Assembly: GCF_003991405.1 (NCBI RefSeq) | Contig: NZ_RPEN01000156.1 | Location: 186,001-250,000 of the forward strand | Direction: 5' to 3' | From: Pseudorhodobacter sp. E13 | GTDB taxonomy: Bacteria; Pseudomonadota; Alphaproteobacteria; Rhodobacterales; Rhodobacteraceae | Length of the DNA stretch: 64,000 bases | Shown here: piece after piece, positions 9,278-18,507 of the stretch | Numbering within the stretch: position 1 is the first letter of the stretch | How the letters are laid out: every line of letters starts with the position of its first letter | Translations under genes and position numbers: made by a program | Notes under the pieces: generated by a model | Told to the model about the DNA's origin: nothing | The model's database searches: none | The model's input: the letters and a program-made list of their open reading frames with translations, nothing else

Positions 9278-10768
9278 TCAATAGCCGGTGTCGCTGCCCT
9301 CTTGCCAGGCTTTGACGAGGTTGCCGAAGCGGGTGAAGCGGCCTTCGAAGCTGAGTTCCACCGTGCCGATCGGGCCGTGGCGTTGTTTGCCGATGATGAC
9401 TTCGGCCTTGCCATGCACGCTTTCCATTACCGATTGCCATTGCGCCATTTTTTCCAGCTCATGGTCGCCGGGCTTTTCGCGTTCCTTGTAATATTCATCG
9501 CGGTAAACGAACATGACCACATCGGCGTCCTGTTCGATCGAGCCGGATTCGCGCAGGTCGCTGAGCTGCGGGCGTTTGTCTTCGCGGCTTTCGACCTGAC
9601 GCGACAGCTGGGACAAGGCGATCACCGGGATGTTGAGTTCCTTGGCAATCGCTTTCAGCCCTTGGGTGATTTCCGAGACTTCCTGCACCCGGCTTTCCTT
9701 GGACGAGCCTTTGAGCAGTTGCAGATAGTCGATGATCAGCACATCCAGCCCATGCGTCCGTTTCAGGCGCCGCGCGCGGGCTGCGACCTGTGAGATTGGC
9801 AAGGCTGGGGTGTCGTCGATATAGAGCGGGCAGGCCTCCAAGCTTTTTGCTGCCTCTACGAAGCGGCGGAATTCCTGTTCGGTCATATCGCCGCGGCGGA
9901 TCTGCTCTGAGGGCACTTCGGAGGCTTCTGACAAGATCCGCGCCGCCAGTTGTTCGGCGCTCATTTCCAGCGAGTAAAAGCCGACAACGCCGCCTTCCAC
10001 CGCGCCTTCGCCGCCATCCGGCAAGCGCCCGCGCCGATAGGCTTTGGCGACATTGAAGGCGATATTGGTGGCCAGCGAGGTTTTGCCCATCGAGGGGCGA
10101 CCTGCGAGGATCAGCAAATCCGACGGGTGCAAACCACCCAGTTTCTTGTCCAGATCAATCAGCCCGGTGGAAATGCCCGCAAGGCCGCCATCACGCTGAT
10201 AGGCGGCGTTGGCGCTGTTCACCGCTTCGGTCACAGCCTTGAGGAAGCTTTGGAAGCCGCGTTCGGCCACGCCTTGTTCCCCCAGCTTGTAAAGCCGTTG
10301 TTCAGCCTCGATGATCTGTTCTTTCGGCTCGGAGGCCACCTCGACCTTGGCCGCTTTGGCCGCAATATCACGGCCCAAACCGATCAACTCTCGCCGCACC
10401 GCAAGATCATAGAGCATCTGGGCATAATCACGCGCGGCATAGGACGAAATCGCGGCCCCCGCCAGACGCGCCAGATAAGACGGGCCGCCCAGTTCCTTCA
10501 GGCCTTCGTCATCTTCCAGAAACGCCTTCAGCGTGACGGGCGAGGCCAAAGCGTTCTTTTGAATGCGCGCGGCGGCGATTTCAAAGATGCGGCTGTGGAC
10601 GGGATCATAGAAATGCTCGGCCTTCACCAGACTGGAAATCCGGTCATAGACATCGTTATTGGTCAGGATCGCGCCAAGGAGCTGCTGTTCCGCCTCGATA
10701 TTATGCGGCAGCGATTCCGCCTCGACCTGCGCCGGAAGCGTTTGTTTGATCGGTGCGACCTCGTTCAT
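9278..10768 (-). CDS. dnaB: Replicative DNA helicase DnaB
   Basis: The hexameric 5'-3' fork helicase, 496 aa. The N-terminal DnaB domain spans roughly residues 20-125 and a linker helix leads to the RecA-like motor with Walker A GRPSMGKTS at 223-231. The Walker B region reads LIIDYLQLL, and the DnaB-specific SREDKRPQLSDLRESGSIEQ region follows. No intein is present. Two DnaA-box-like sites lie 90-120 bp upstream. Confidence 0.98.
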   Translation of the reverse strand: MNEVAPIKQTLPAQVEAESLPHNIEAEQQLLGAILTNNDVYDRISSLVKAEHFYDPVHSRIFEIAAARIQKNALASPVTLKAFLEDDEGLKELGGPSYLARLAGAAISSYAARDYAQMLYDLAVRRELIGLGRDIAAKAAKVEVASEPKEQIIEAEQRLYKLGEQGVAERGFQSFLKAVTEAVNSANAAYQRDGGLAGISTGLIDLDKKLGGLHPSDLLILAGRPSMGKTSLATNIAFNVAKAYRRGRLPDGGEGAVEGGVVGFYSLEMSAEQLAARILSEASEVPSEQIRRGDMTEQEFRRFVEAAKSLEACPLYIDDTPALPISQVAARARRLKRTHGLDVLIIDYLQLLKGSSKESRVQEVSEITQGLKAIAKELNIPVIALSQLSRQVESREDKRPQLSDLRESGSIEQDADVVMFVYRDEYYKEREKPGDHELEKMAQWQSVMESVHGKAEVIIGKQRHGPIGTVELSFEGRFTRFGNLVKAWQEGSDTGY

Positions 10769-10857
10769 TCCTCAACCCTCATCTGTCCCGCTCCGGCCCC
10801 TGCGCCAGATGCCCCCGTCTACGCCAAAACCCCTGTTGCAGGAAACCCCGGCGTCCC

Positions 10858-10936
10858 GGTGGATAACATCGGGCAGAACCCTGTGGATAAGGCGCGACGC
10901 TGTGGCGTGCGAGCCAAACCCTACCACATCTTGTGG
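10858..10936. promoter_or_regulatory. DnaA-box-like cluster upstream of dnaB
   Basis: TGTGGATAA at 10882-10890 is an exact complement of the consensus DnaA box TTATCCACA. GGTGGATAA at 10858-10866 is a one-mismatch copy in the same orientation, 24 bp away start to start. A 13-bp palindrome CCACATCTTGTGG (10924-10936) follows. The cluster lies 90-170 bp upstream of dnaB and suggests DnaA control of its promoter. The area is not AT-rich enough to look like an unwinding element. Confidence 0.55.
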
Positions 10937-11028
10937 CAAATCAAAGGCTGTTTGCCCAGATCGACGATTCTTTGCTGCTCTATCCCCAAATCCCCCAGGG
11001 AAAAATATCTGGGGATGAATTGCGGAAA

Positions 11029-11706
11029 TTATCCTTTGCGTGCGTCCTGCCAGGCGCGAGGTGCGTTCAGGAAGCTTTCCACCTCGGTCAGAGTGGCCGC
11101 ATCAAAGGCACCGCTGGCTTTCGCCTCGGCCAGAACATCCCACCATGTGCAAAGGTGGTGCAAAGCCACGCCATGATCAGCCAGTTTCTGCGTCGTGTCG
11201 GGGAAAATCCCGTAATAGAAAATCACCGCCGTATGCGCGCAGGTCGCCCCGGTTTCGCGGATCGCATCGACGAAGGATAGTTTGGAGCCGCCATCGGTGG
11301 TCAAATCCTCCACCAGCAAGACGCGCTGGCCTTCGGTCATCACGCCTTCAATGCGTGCGTTGCGGCCATAGCCCTTTGGCTTCTTGCGCACATAGGTCAT
11401 CGGCAGCGCCATCCGTTCGGCCACCAAAGCGCCGAAGGGAATGCCCGCCGTCTCTCCGCCTGCGATATTGTCGAAAGCCTCAAAGCCCGCGTTGCGCATG
11501 ACGGTGACGGTAAGAAAATCCATCAGGGTCGACCGGATGCGCGGATAGGAGATCAGCTTGCGGCAATCAATATAGGTCGGGCTGGGCAGGCCGGAGGCCA
11601 GCGTGAAAGGTTCGGCGGCATTGAAATGCACAGCCTTGATTTCCAGCAACATCCGTGCGGTCAGCCGGGCGATTTCCTCGGCGGAAGGAAAGCTTGAGGG
11701 GATCAT
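11029..11706 (-). CDS. pyrE: Orotate phosphoribosyltransferase
   Basis: Converts orotate and PRPP to OMP in pyrimidine synthesis. The PRPP loop [13 protein letters not shown] is at residues 129-141, and the conserved KKPKGYG segment near 108-114 is the active-site loop. At 225 aa it is typical of the alphaproteobacterial type. It lies downstream of pyrC on the same strand; the 105-bp gap between them carries a perfect 20-bp inverted repeat. Confidence 0.96.
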   Translation of the reverse strand: MIPSSFPSAEEIARLTARMLLEIKAVHFNAAEPFTLASGLPSPTYIDCRKLISYPRIRSTLMDFLTVTVMRNAGFEAFDNIAGGETAGIPFGALVAERMALPMTYVRKKPKGYGRNARIEGVMTEGQRVLLVEDLTTDGGSKLSFVDAIRETGATCAHTAVIFYYGIFPDTTQKLADHGVALHHLCTWWDVLAEAKASGAFDAATLTEVESFLNAPRAWQDARKG

Positions 11707-11724
11707 GAGGTTGGTCCTTTCTGC

Positions 11725-11810
11725 TTCATCTATTTGGTAAATATCCCCGCCGGAGGCTCCCGCAACTGGCCATGGATGCCTCCGGCGGGGATATTTAGAA
11801 ACAGATGAAC
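11725..11810. repeat. Two head-to-head copies of the dispersed element forming a 20-bp inverted repeat
   Basis: The arms at 11738-11757 and 11778-11797 (GCCTCCGGCGGGGATATTTA and its complement) are perfect over 20 bp, with a 20-nt spacer. Beyond the arms each side continues to an AGATGAA block, so this is two copies of the same element facing outward from a common centre. It lies between pyrC and pyrE. As RNA it would form a strong hairpin in the intercistronic region and could modulate pyrE expression. Confidence 0.75.
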
Positions 11811-11811
11811 A

Positions 11812-12852
11812 TCAGCTTTCGACATGCCAGTGCACGGGAAAGCCGGGGTTGAAGACGGTGACGGGGCCTGCTTCGGTCAGGATCTTGTCTGGCCATTGCG
11901 CAGGCGCGCCTTTGGTGAGGGTAAGCGTGGCCTCATTCACGGGGAGGCGGTAGAAGGCGGGGCCGTTGCGCGAGGCAAAGGCCTCCAGCTTGTCCAGCGC
12001 GCCGTCTTCTTCAAAGACATGGGCGAGCAAGGGCATGGTATTGGTGGCGGTAAAACAGCCCGCGCAGCCGCAGGCATGTTCTTTCAGCGCGTCCACATGC
12101 GGGGCGGAATCGGTGCCAAGAAAGAACCGCGCCGCCCCGGATGTGGCCGCTTCGCGCAGGGCCAGCCGGTGCTGTTCGCGCTTGGCCACCGGCAAGCAGT
12201 AGTAATGCGGTTTGATGCCACCTGCGAGGATGTGGTTGCGGTTGATGATCAGGTGATGGGTGGTGATTGTGGCGGCCAGATCATCGCCGCCGCTTTGGGC
12301 ATAGGCGACGCCTTGTCCGGTGGTGATATGTTCCATCACAACGCGCAAACCGGGGATCGCGCGGCGCAGCGGGTCCAGCACTGTATCAATGAACACCGCT
12401 TCGCGGTCAAAGATATCAACCTCGGGCGTTGTCACCTCGCCATGCACGCAAAGCGGCAGGCCAATCTCGGCCATTTTTTCCAGCACGCCGCGCACTTTGT
12501 CAAAATCGCGCACGCCGCCGTGGGAATTGGTGGTGGCCCCGGCGGGGTAGAGTTTTACCGCCTTCACCAAGCCCGAGGCCGCTGCGGCGGCGACATCTTG
12601 CGGGTCGGTGTCTTCGGTCAGGTAAAGCGTCATCAGCGGCTCAAACCGCATGCCTTTGGGCAGCGCTGCCATGATGCGGGCGTGATAGGCCTGCGCATCG
12701 GCATGGGTGACGACGGGTGGCACCAGATTGGGCATGATGATCGCGCGGGCGAAATGGCGGGCGGTTTCAGGCAGCACCCCTTTGAGCATCGCGCCATCGC
12801 GCAGATGCAGGTGCCAATCATCGGGGCGGGGAAGCGTGAGGCTCTGTGTCAT
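11812..12852 (-). CDS. pyrC: Dihydroorotase
   Basis: Zinc amidohydrolase that cyclises carbamoyl-aspartate in pyrimidine synthesis. The ATG at 12852 gives 346 aa, the size of the type II (E. coli-like) enzyme, and places the metal ligands in HLHLRDG at residues 14-20. KLYPAGATT supplies the carboxylated lysine; the longer frame to 12906 adds residues before the conserved [10 protein letters not shown] start. Upstream of pyrE on the same strand. Confidence 0.96.
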   Translation of the reverse strand: MTQSLTLPRPDDWHLHLRDGAMLKGVLPETARHFARAIIMPNLVPPVVTHADAQAYHARIMAALPKGMRFEPLMTLYLTEDTDPQDVAAAAASGLVKAVKLYPAGATTNSHGGVRDFDKVRGVLEKMAEIGLPLCVHGEVTTPEVDIFDREAVFIDTVLDPLRRAIPGLRVVMEHITTGQGVAYAQSGGDDLAATITTHHLIINRNHILAGGIKPHYYCLPVAKREQHRLALREAATSGAARFFLGTDSAPHVDALKEHACGCAGCFTATNTMPLLAHVFEEDGALDKLEAFASRNGPAFYRLPVNEATLTLTKGAPAQWPDKILTEAGPVTVFNPGFPVHWHVES

Positions 12853-12957
12853 GGCGAAAAGCGCTAGCCTATCCGCCGCGCGTTTTCCAGTCTCAAAAAC
12901 TGGCAAGGCGGTGAAAATACGGCCTGCGGGTGCTGTCGGGCCTTGGCCGCGCGTGGA

Positions 12958-13902
12958 TCAAGATTTGTCCAGCGTGCCCGATTGCTCCAGCTTTTCCAGA
13001 TGGCTGCGAAAGCCAGGTGCGCGCAGCCGGTTGGTGACAGAGCGGCAGATCATCGCTTCGCGTTTGGGATGCCCTGCCTTGGCGCAGGCCCGCAGGATCC
13101 AGCGCAGATAATTGCCAAAGCTGCGCCGCTCGCGCCAAAGTTTGTTGTAGAAGGGCGCGGATAACTTGCCGTCACAGACCGCTTTCACCAATTTCGGCAA
13201 CACCCCCATGTCGGACAGGGCGGTGACCAGATGGTCGCCCAGAAACCGGGCCTTCAGGTGGGTGGCAAAGGACTTGCGGAACAGCGCCACATGCATCGCA
13301 TCCAGCTTGTTATAGGGGTCATGCAGGGTGAACACTTCGGCAGCGCCTTCGGTCATATCGGGGGCATAGCCATAACGGTCGGTGAAATTCAGGCGACGCG
13401 AGGCGGTATAACGCGTTTCCCAGCCTGCAATCTCTGGGTCCAGCGAGGCGCGCGGTTGTAGCGCCAGAACCGTGCAGCCCGGCGCGGTGACGGAAAAGGC
13501 CGCCGCCGCATAGCCGCCCATGCCAGCGCCATAAAACACCACACGGTCGTAATCGTCGAAAAAGCTTTCGTCCACCAACCGGTCGAGAAAGGCATAAACG
13601 GCCTTGTCCCGATACCATGTGTCGCCCTCGCTGATCAGGCTCAGATGTGACCAGCCGTTTTGCGTGGCTTGGCCAAAGATATGCGGCATCTTGCCCGGTT
13701 CCAGCGCGCGAATATCCTCCAGCCGGTCGAAGCTGATCACCAGCGTCGGGCCATCTTCATTGAACACGGCCCAGTGGCTTTTGCCCAAGGGTTCAAAAAA
13801 CCCCGAGTCATTGCCCATGTTTTCCAGCAAAGACAGCCAGCCCGCCCGATCCATCATCGCAGGCGTCTCGGTCTGGGTCGTCGTTTCAATCTGGTCTGTC
13901 AT
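12958..13902 (-). CDS. Alpha/beta-hydrolase-like protein lacking the nucleophile serine
   Basis: A 314-aa protein from the ATG at 13902 (the frame is open to 13989, and other Met starts are possible). From about residue 45 it aligns along its length with residues 485-735 of the fusion protein at 18723, including the flanking VVFYG-x-MGGY and the later DPY-LDA-HV segment. The nucleophile elbow that reads GASMGG there reads GAGMGG here (residues 125-130), so the expected catalytic Ser is Gly127. Relatives have been labelled PAPS reductase, which the sequence does not support. First of a block of four minus-strand genes that look like a glycan locus. Confidence 0.7.
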   Translation of the reverse strand: MTDQIETTTQTETPAMMDRAGWLSLLENMGNDSGFFEPLGKSHWAVFNEDGPTLVISFDRLEDIRALEPGKMPHIFGQATQNGWSHLSLISEGDTWYRDKAVYAFLDRLVDESFFDDYDRVVFYGAGMGGYAAAAFSVTAPGCTVLALQPRASLDPEIAGWETRYTASRRLNFTDRYGYAPDMTEGAAEVFTLHDPYNKLDAMHVALFRKSFATHLKARFLGDHLVTALSDMGVLPKLVKAVCDGKLSAPFYNKLWRERRSFGNYLRWILRACAKAGHPKREAMICRSVTNRLRAPGFRSHLEKLEQSGTLDKS

Positions 13903-14061
13903 TTCAAGTGCCGCCAATCGTGAATCTTGGACATGGGTTCCCGCGCTGGTCATATGTGCCAGTATTGCGTGGCACAAACGCGCGGACAAGGCGGCAATAA
14001 GGTGGCATCTTCGAATAATCCGGAAACAATCTGTGGGGATTGTTTGGCCTTGGTTCGAGGG

Positions 14062-15108
14062 TCAGGCGGCTCCTGTGCCCACCGCGCCTTGCCCATGCTG
14101 CCAGATCAGCCGGGCTTCGGCCTCGGTCAGGCAGCGGGCGGGGCGTGACAGCAGCAAGCGGCCAAAGAGGCTGCGCCAGTCCATATCCTGCATCAGCTCC
14201 AAGAACCGCGCCTTGCGCCAGGCAACGCCTGCCTCATGCAGGCTGCGCAAGGCGGGATCGGCCTTGAACGCTGCCAGATGCGCGGCGCGGGCCGGGGACA
14301 GCCGCTCGATCGAGCGATCTTCGACGTCACAGAAATTCCGTTCCACCCAATAGCCCATATCAAAGCTGGAGGCATCGCGATTGGCGCGGCCCCGGTCGCA
14401 TTTCACGATATAGCTTTCCATCGCCCCCAGCGCGTAATGGTTCATCTGCACCAGCCCGAAATTATCGCGCCCAAGCGGCGAGATGATGCGGTTGCGGTGA
14501 TAGTCGGGCGGCAGGGTGCGACCAGAGCCATCAACCCAAACCTGCGCGGCCATCCGCTCTGGGTCCGGGTTGCGGGGGCGGTGGACGCCCAGTTTGCGAT
14601 AGGCCCCGTCATTGCGAAACAGGGTTTTGAACATCGCCCCGCGCCACGGCCAATAGAGCAGCGCCGGCGCGGCGCGGGTGAACACCTCGGTCACCGGCCT
14701 GTCGTCAAAGCCGATCACTCCGGCATTGCCAAAAAAACGCCATGTCAGCGGAATTGCCGTGGCATGGGGCAGGGCGGCCAGCAGCGCGGGCAAAGTGCCG
14801 TCGCCAGTATGGATATTGACGAATTCATCCACATCGAAAAACAGCACCCAATCGGCGGCTTTCTTCAACGGGTGCTTGTCGGCGGCTTTCAGCGCGGCCC
14901 ATTGCGGGCCTTCGTCATGCGGTCCATCGTTGCGGATATGGGTCAGCACGCCTAATTCGGCCAAACGGTCCAGCATCAGGTCGGTGCCATCGGTGCAATC
15001 ATTTGAAAACACGAGAAAATCGGTAAAGCCACAGGCTTTGTGATGGGCCAGCCATTCCAGCAGGAAGGCGGCCTCATTCCGCACGGTCAGGATTGCGAGG
15101 AAGCGCAT
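14062..15108 (-). CDS. GT-A type glycosyltransferase (family 2/92-like)
   Basis: A 348-aa cytoplasmic glycosyltransferase from the ATG at 15108 (AAAGG upstream). It begins with the LTVRNEAAFLLEWLAHHKACG segment typical of this subfamily, then FSNDCTDGTD, and has the metal-binding FFDVDEFVNI at about residues 93-102. A C-terminal NHYALG and KCDRGRANRD region matches its two neighbours. It overlaps the upstream glycosyltransferase gene by 22 bp. Donor and acceptor are unknown. Confidence 0.85.
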   Translation of the reverse strand: MRFLAILTVRNEAAFLLEWLAHHKACGFTDFLVFSNDCTDGTDLMLDRLAELGVLTHIRNDGPHDEGPQWAALKAADKHPLKKAADWVLFFDVDEFVNIHTGDGTLPALLAALPHATAIPLTWRFFGNAGVIGFDDRPVTEVFTRAAPALLYWPWRGAMFKTLFRNDGAYRKLGVHRPRNPDPERMAAQVWVDGSGRTLPPDYHRNRIISPLGRDNFGLVQMNHYALGAMESYIVKCDRGRANRDASSFDMGYWVERNFCDVEDRSIERLSPARAAHLAAFKADPALRSLHEAGVAWRKARFLELMQDMDWRSLFGRLLLSRPARCLTEAEARLIWQHGQGAVGTGAA

Positions 15109-16070
15109 CTGGCCAACCTTTCTTCCAAAGCGGCCAAAAGCGGCGCGTAATCGGGGCGGGCTTTCAGCGCGGCGATCTTGGCACGGTGCCATTTGACGGC
15201 GCGGTCATGCAACCCGTCCAGCACCGCATCCGCCAACAAGCGCGCGCGCCAGTCGGCCACCGCCGCATCATAGCGGCGAATGGCGTCGCAGGCCACCTCG
15301 GCCACATCGAAACGGTCCCAATAGTCGATCTCCATCACCTCATTGCTGTGGTTCACCCGCCCGCGATCCCGCTTTACCAGAAAACTGTCGCGCGAACGCA
15401 GGGCGTAATGGTTCACCTGCGCCACGCTATAGTCACGCAGCGCCAGCATCGGGTTCAGCCCCGGCCCAAGCCGCAACCCGCCCGGCATTTCGCTGCGCAA
15501 GGGGCGGCCCAGATCAGGGCGGGGGACGGGGGCGTGGATGCCGATGCGATGCATGTTTTCCAAACCGCGAAACAGGGATTTGCAGTAAATCCCTTGTGGC
15601 TGGCCGGGGGCTTGCGGCTGCATCGCGCTCCGGAATTGCGCTGTCACCGGCGCATCCTCATAGTCGCGTTGGCCATCCGGCCCGAACACCCGCCACGGAA
15701 CAGAGATCACCTCCGCATCCGGCCGCCCCGCCGCCACCAATGCGCGCGCCGAACCATCACCGGTTTTCACCACCAGAAACTCATCCGCATCGCAGACATA
15801 GAGCCAATCGGCTTGCTTCACCTCATCATAGCGCTGGGCTTGTTTCAGCGCCGAACGCTGGATCGAGGTCGCGGCCCAAGGCGTTGTCGCATGATGCCGC
15901 GCCAGCCCCATTTCCTGTAACCGCAAGACCATGCGGCTGGTCGGATCGTCGCAATCATTGGTGCAGATCAGCAGATGGTCAAACCCAAGCGCCTTGTGAT
16001 GGGCCACCCATTCCAGCAAGAACGCCGCTTCGTTCTTCATCGTGGTGATGACCGTATAACCACCCATCAC
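15087..16070 (-). CDS. GT-A type glycosyltransferase, paralogue of its neighbours
   Basis: A 327-aa glycosyltransferase with TTMKNEAAFLLEWVAHHKAL at its N-terminus, CTNDCDDPTS, the DxD-type motif VCDADEFLVV near residue 95, and the C-terminal NHYALRSRDSFLVKRDRGR segment. It shares this layout with the genes at 14062 and 16174, so the three arose by duplication. A dispersed-element copy lies 12 bp upstream. Probably transfers a sugar to a surface or secreted glycan; no acceptor can be named. Confidence 0.85.
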   Translation of the reverse strand: MMGGYTVITTMKNEAAFLLEWVAHHKALGFDHLLICTNDCDDPTSRMVLRLQEMGLARHHATTPWAATSIQRSALKQAQRYDEVKQADWLYVCDADEFLVVKTGDGSARALVAAGRPDAEVISVPWRVFGPDGQRDYEDAPVTAQFRSAMQPQAPGQPQGIYCKSLFRGLENMHRIGIHAPVPRPDLGRPLRSEMPGGLRLGPGLNPMLALRDYSVAQVNHYALRSRDSFLVKRDRGRVNHSNEVMEIDYWDRFDVAEVACDAIRRYDAAVADWRARLLADAVLDGLHDRAVKWHRAKIAALKARPDYAPLLAALEERLARCASSQS

Positions 16071-16081
16071 CGCGCCCCAAT

Positions 16082-16112
16082 TTCATCTTGGCAAAAATAC
16101 CTATCCGGCATC
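16082..16112 (-). repeat. Dispersed GGTATTTTTGCCAAGATGAA element
   Basis: Read on the minus strand this contains CCGGATAGGTATTTTTGCC followed by AAGATGAA, nearly identical to the 36226 copy. It lies between the 777-aa glycosyltransferase gene (stop 16174) and the next gene (start 16070), in the sense direction of both, immediately upstream of the 16070 start. Confidence 0.7.
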
Positions 16113-16173
16113 TGCCACTTGCCCCGCAGAACAAGCGAAGCGCACACAATGCCACCGAAAATCTTGCCACCGC

Positions 16174-18507
16174 TCAATGCTCCTGCTCCCCCGTATGTTC
16201 GACGGTAAAAAAGAAATCTGGTGCGATGTCGCGTTCATGCAGGTCTTCGGGGATCACGGCAGGGCCTGCGGAAAACACGGCAGAGCCGAAATGCTGCTGC
16301 ATCCGGCACAGCCGCTCCATCCGCGGGCCTGTCAGTTCGGCATAGAAATTCTGGTAATTCTCGGTTTCCATCAGTTCCGCGATCTTGTCGTGGTGGCAGC
16401 GCACCGAATAGGCATGGGCCGCCGCGATATCGGGGTCCGCCATCAGCCGGTCATACTCGGCTTGCAGGGCGGGGATCATGCGCTGGATGCTGCGATCTTC
16501 CTCCAGATTATGGTTCATGCGGAACCAGTAATTCAGCCCTTGGTCGCGGTCGACATGGTTCACCCGCCCCCGGTCGCGCTTGACCAGAAAACTCTCGGCA
16601 GAGCGCACGGCATAATGGTTCAGGCTGACCCAATCATAGCCATAGGTTTCCAGCGTCGAGCGCCAGCCATTGCGGAACATGGTGCGGGGCAGGGGCTTGC
16701 CCGAGCCGTTCAACCATTTCACCTGGTCCCACAGATCGGGGATCAAGCCTTTGGGCCGGTGCACGCCCAGCTTTTTGTATATGTCGATATTGCGGAACAG
16801 GGTCTTGAAGCCCCAGGCCTGATGCGGTTTGCGGATCACCTCGGGCGCGCAGCGGGTGAATTGATCCAGCAGGAACCGATCTTCATAGCCATGCACCTCG
16901 GCATTGCCGAACAGCCGCCATGTCAGGCTGATCATATTCGCCTCGCCCATCGCCTTATACAGCGCGTCCAAGGTGCCATCGCCGATCTTGATGTTGATGA
17001 ATTCATCCACATCCATGCAGATGCCCCAACCGCAGTTCTGCATCACGGGTTCGGATTCCGCCGCCTGCAAGGCCGCGTGCTGCGGTTTCAGATCGCCGCC
17101 CGGCACGAAAGGGTTGGCGCGGTGCTGCACGATGCCCTTTTCCTGCAACATATCCAGCATCGTATCGGTGCCATCGGTGCAATCATTGGTGTAGATCAGG
17201 AAATCATCCACTCCGATGGCCCGGTGATAGGCCAGCCATTCCAGAATGAACGGGCCTTCGTTCTTCATCGTGGTCACAATCGCGGTGCGCCCGCCCTTGA
17301 TCGCGGCTTTCGGCGCGGCTTTGGGCTTGGATACCGGCGCGCGCACGGGTTTGTGGTCAAAGGCCTCTGCCGCCAAGGCCAGCAGCGCGTCATCTTCCAC
17401 CAGCGAGGTTTTCGGCGCCAGTTCAGAGGCGTTGCGCCCTGGCACCTTGATCGCCATCGCGCGGTAAAACGGCAAGGCGGACATCGGGTCGGGGTTGGTA
17501 TAGGCCACGCGCAACATGCGCCATGTGTTCACCAGCCCGGCCTGTTGCGGGGCCACCCCCCAGCGCAGCATCGGCTTGCCAATATCAAACGGCATGCAGA
17601 TATGATCGCCAAACCGCGCCTCTTGGTTGTTGCGCACGCGCCACGGATAGCTGCGCCGCCCTGCCAGCAGGATAACGCCTTTCTTTTCCGCGACGCAGCG
17701 GTCAAAGGCCCCTGTCGCACCTTCGGGCACCGGGGCCAGAATATCGGGCACATCCAGCGTCAGCACCGCGCGGGCGGCAGACAGAAAGCGCCATTTCATC
17801 ACCTCATAGATCAACCCTTCGCCCAAGGGGCTGCGCCATGGGTCGGGGCCGGGCACCTCCATCCGGTCCTTGCCGGGGGCATCGGGGGCCAGATAGGGGT
17901 GGTTTTCCGGCCCCAGCGTGGGCTTGCCCAAAGGCAGCGGGCAATCCAGCAGCACCACGCGCATATCGCAATCGCCCAGATCTTTGGCCAATGTGCGCGA
18001 CAGTTTGGCCGCCCATTGATCCGGCTCTGTGCCCGGCAGGCGGTTGACGATCAGCGCCCCCGTGGCCCCATGGTGGCGCGCGTGATAGCGCAGCCATTCC
18101 GCGATCTGGGCGGGGCTTTCCTCGGTCCGGAAGCCAAACAGGCAATTGCGCCCGGCCAAATACGCGGGCTCTGCCATGGTCACGGCCACCTCCAGCGCCG
18201 GGGCGTCGTGGCGGGCCAGCCGCACCACGTCGGGCGTTTGGCGCGGGGCTGCAACCGCGATGAAGGCCGAGCCGGAGACATCGCGCAAATCCAAGGGCAA
18301 GGCGCAATCAGGCCCGCCATCGGGGGCGAATTGGTCGATCCTCGTGCCATTGCCAAAGAACACATGCACCCGGTCATCCGCCACGCGGATACACTCCAGC
18401 AAGCGGCCAAGGCCATCACCGGCCAATGCCATCGCTCCCAATTGGCGGTGGATCAGCCTGTCTGCCGTTGGCGCGCTATCCCGCCCGGATCTGGGACCTT
18501 TGCCCAT
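16174..18507 (-). CDS. Tandem-domain glycosyltransferase with a degenerate N-terminal copy
   Basis: A 777-aa protein. The C-terminal half (about residues 405-720) is a GT-A domain with TTMKNEGPFILEWLAYHRAIG, TNDCTDGTD and CMDVDEFINI (DVDEF at 499-503). The N-terminal half (about 110-350) follows the same plan: AEWLRYHARHHGATGALIVN near 136 and TLDVPDILAP with DVPDI at 252-256, followed by a comparable YPWR segment. So it looks like a duplicated domain that has lost the acidic DxDE motif. A Lys/Pro/Ala-rich linker (385-404) joins the halves. Only the C-terminal domain is likely to be catalytic. Start supported by GCGGGG about 8 nt upstream. Confidence 0.8.
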   Translation of the reverse strand: MGKGPRSGRDSAPTADRLIHRQLGAMALAGDGLGRLLECIRVADDRVHVFFGNGTRIDQFAPDGGPDCALPLDLRDVSGSAFIAVAAPRQTPDVVRLARHDAPALEVAVTMAEPAYLAGRNCLFGFRTEESPAQIAEWLRYHARHHGATGALIVNRLPGTEPDQWAAKLSRTLAKDLGDCDMRVVLLDCPLPLGKPTLGPENHPYLAPDAPGKDRMEVPGPDPWRSPLGEGLIYEVMKWRFLSAARAVLTLDVPDILAPVPEGATGAFDRCVAEKKGVILLAGRRSYPWRVRNNQEARFGDHICMPFDIGKPMLRWGVAPQQAGLVNTWRMLRVAYTNPDPMSALPFYRAMAIKVPGRNASELAPKTSLVEDDALLALAAEAFDHKPVRAPVSKPKAAPKAAIKGGRTAIVTTMKNEGPFILEWLAYHRAIGVDDFLIYTNDCTDGTDTMLDMLQEKGIVQHRANPFVPGGDLKPQHAALQAAESEPVMQNCGWGICMDVDEFINIKIGDGTLDALYKAMGEANMISLTWRLFGNAEVHGYEDRFLLDQFTRCAPEVIRKPHQAWGFKTLFRNIDIYKKLGVHRPKGLIPDLWDQVKWLNGSGKPLPRTMFRNGWRSTLETYGYDWVSLNHYAVRSAESFLVKRDRGRVNHVDRDQGLNYWFRMNHNLEEDRSIQRMIPALQAEYDRLMADPDIAAAHAYSVRCHHDKIAELMETENYQNFYAELTGPRMERLCRMQQHFGSAVFSAGPAVIPEDLHERDIAPDFFFTVEHTGEQEH

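Noticed and set aside
10858-10936. Replication origin near dnaB
   Set aside because: Only two box-like sites and no AT-rich unwinding stretch or partition genes; promoter control of dnaB is the simpler reading.
10985-11020. A further copy of the dispersed element near pyrE
   Set aside because: ATCCCCA/TGGGGAT pairing and an AAAAATATC stretch are present, but the conserved tail order is not.
12958-13902. PAPS reductase
   Set aside because: No Cys pair or PAPS-binding motif; the real APS reductase is cysH at 32114. The sequence aligns with an alpha/beta-hydrolase-like domain instead.
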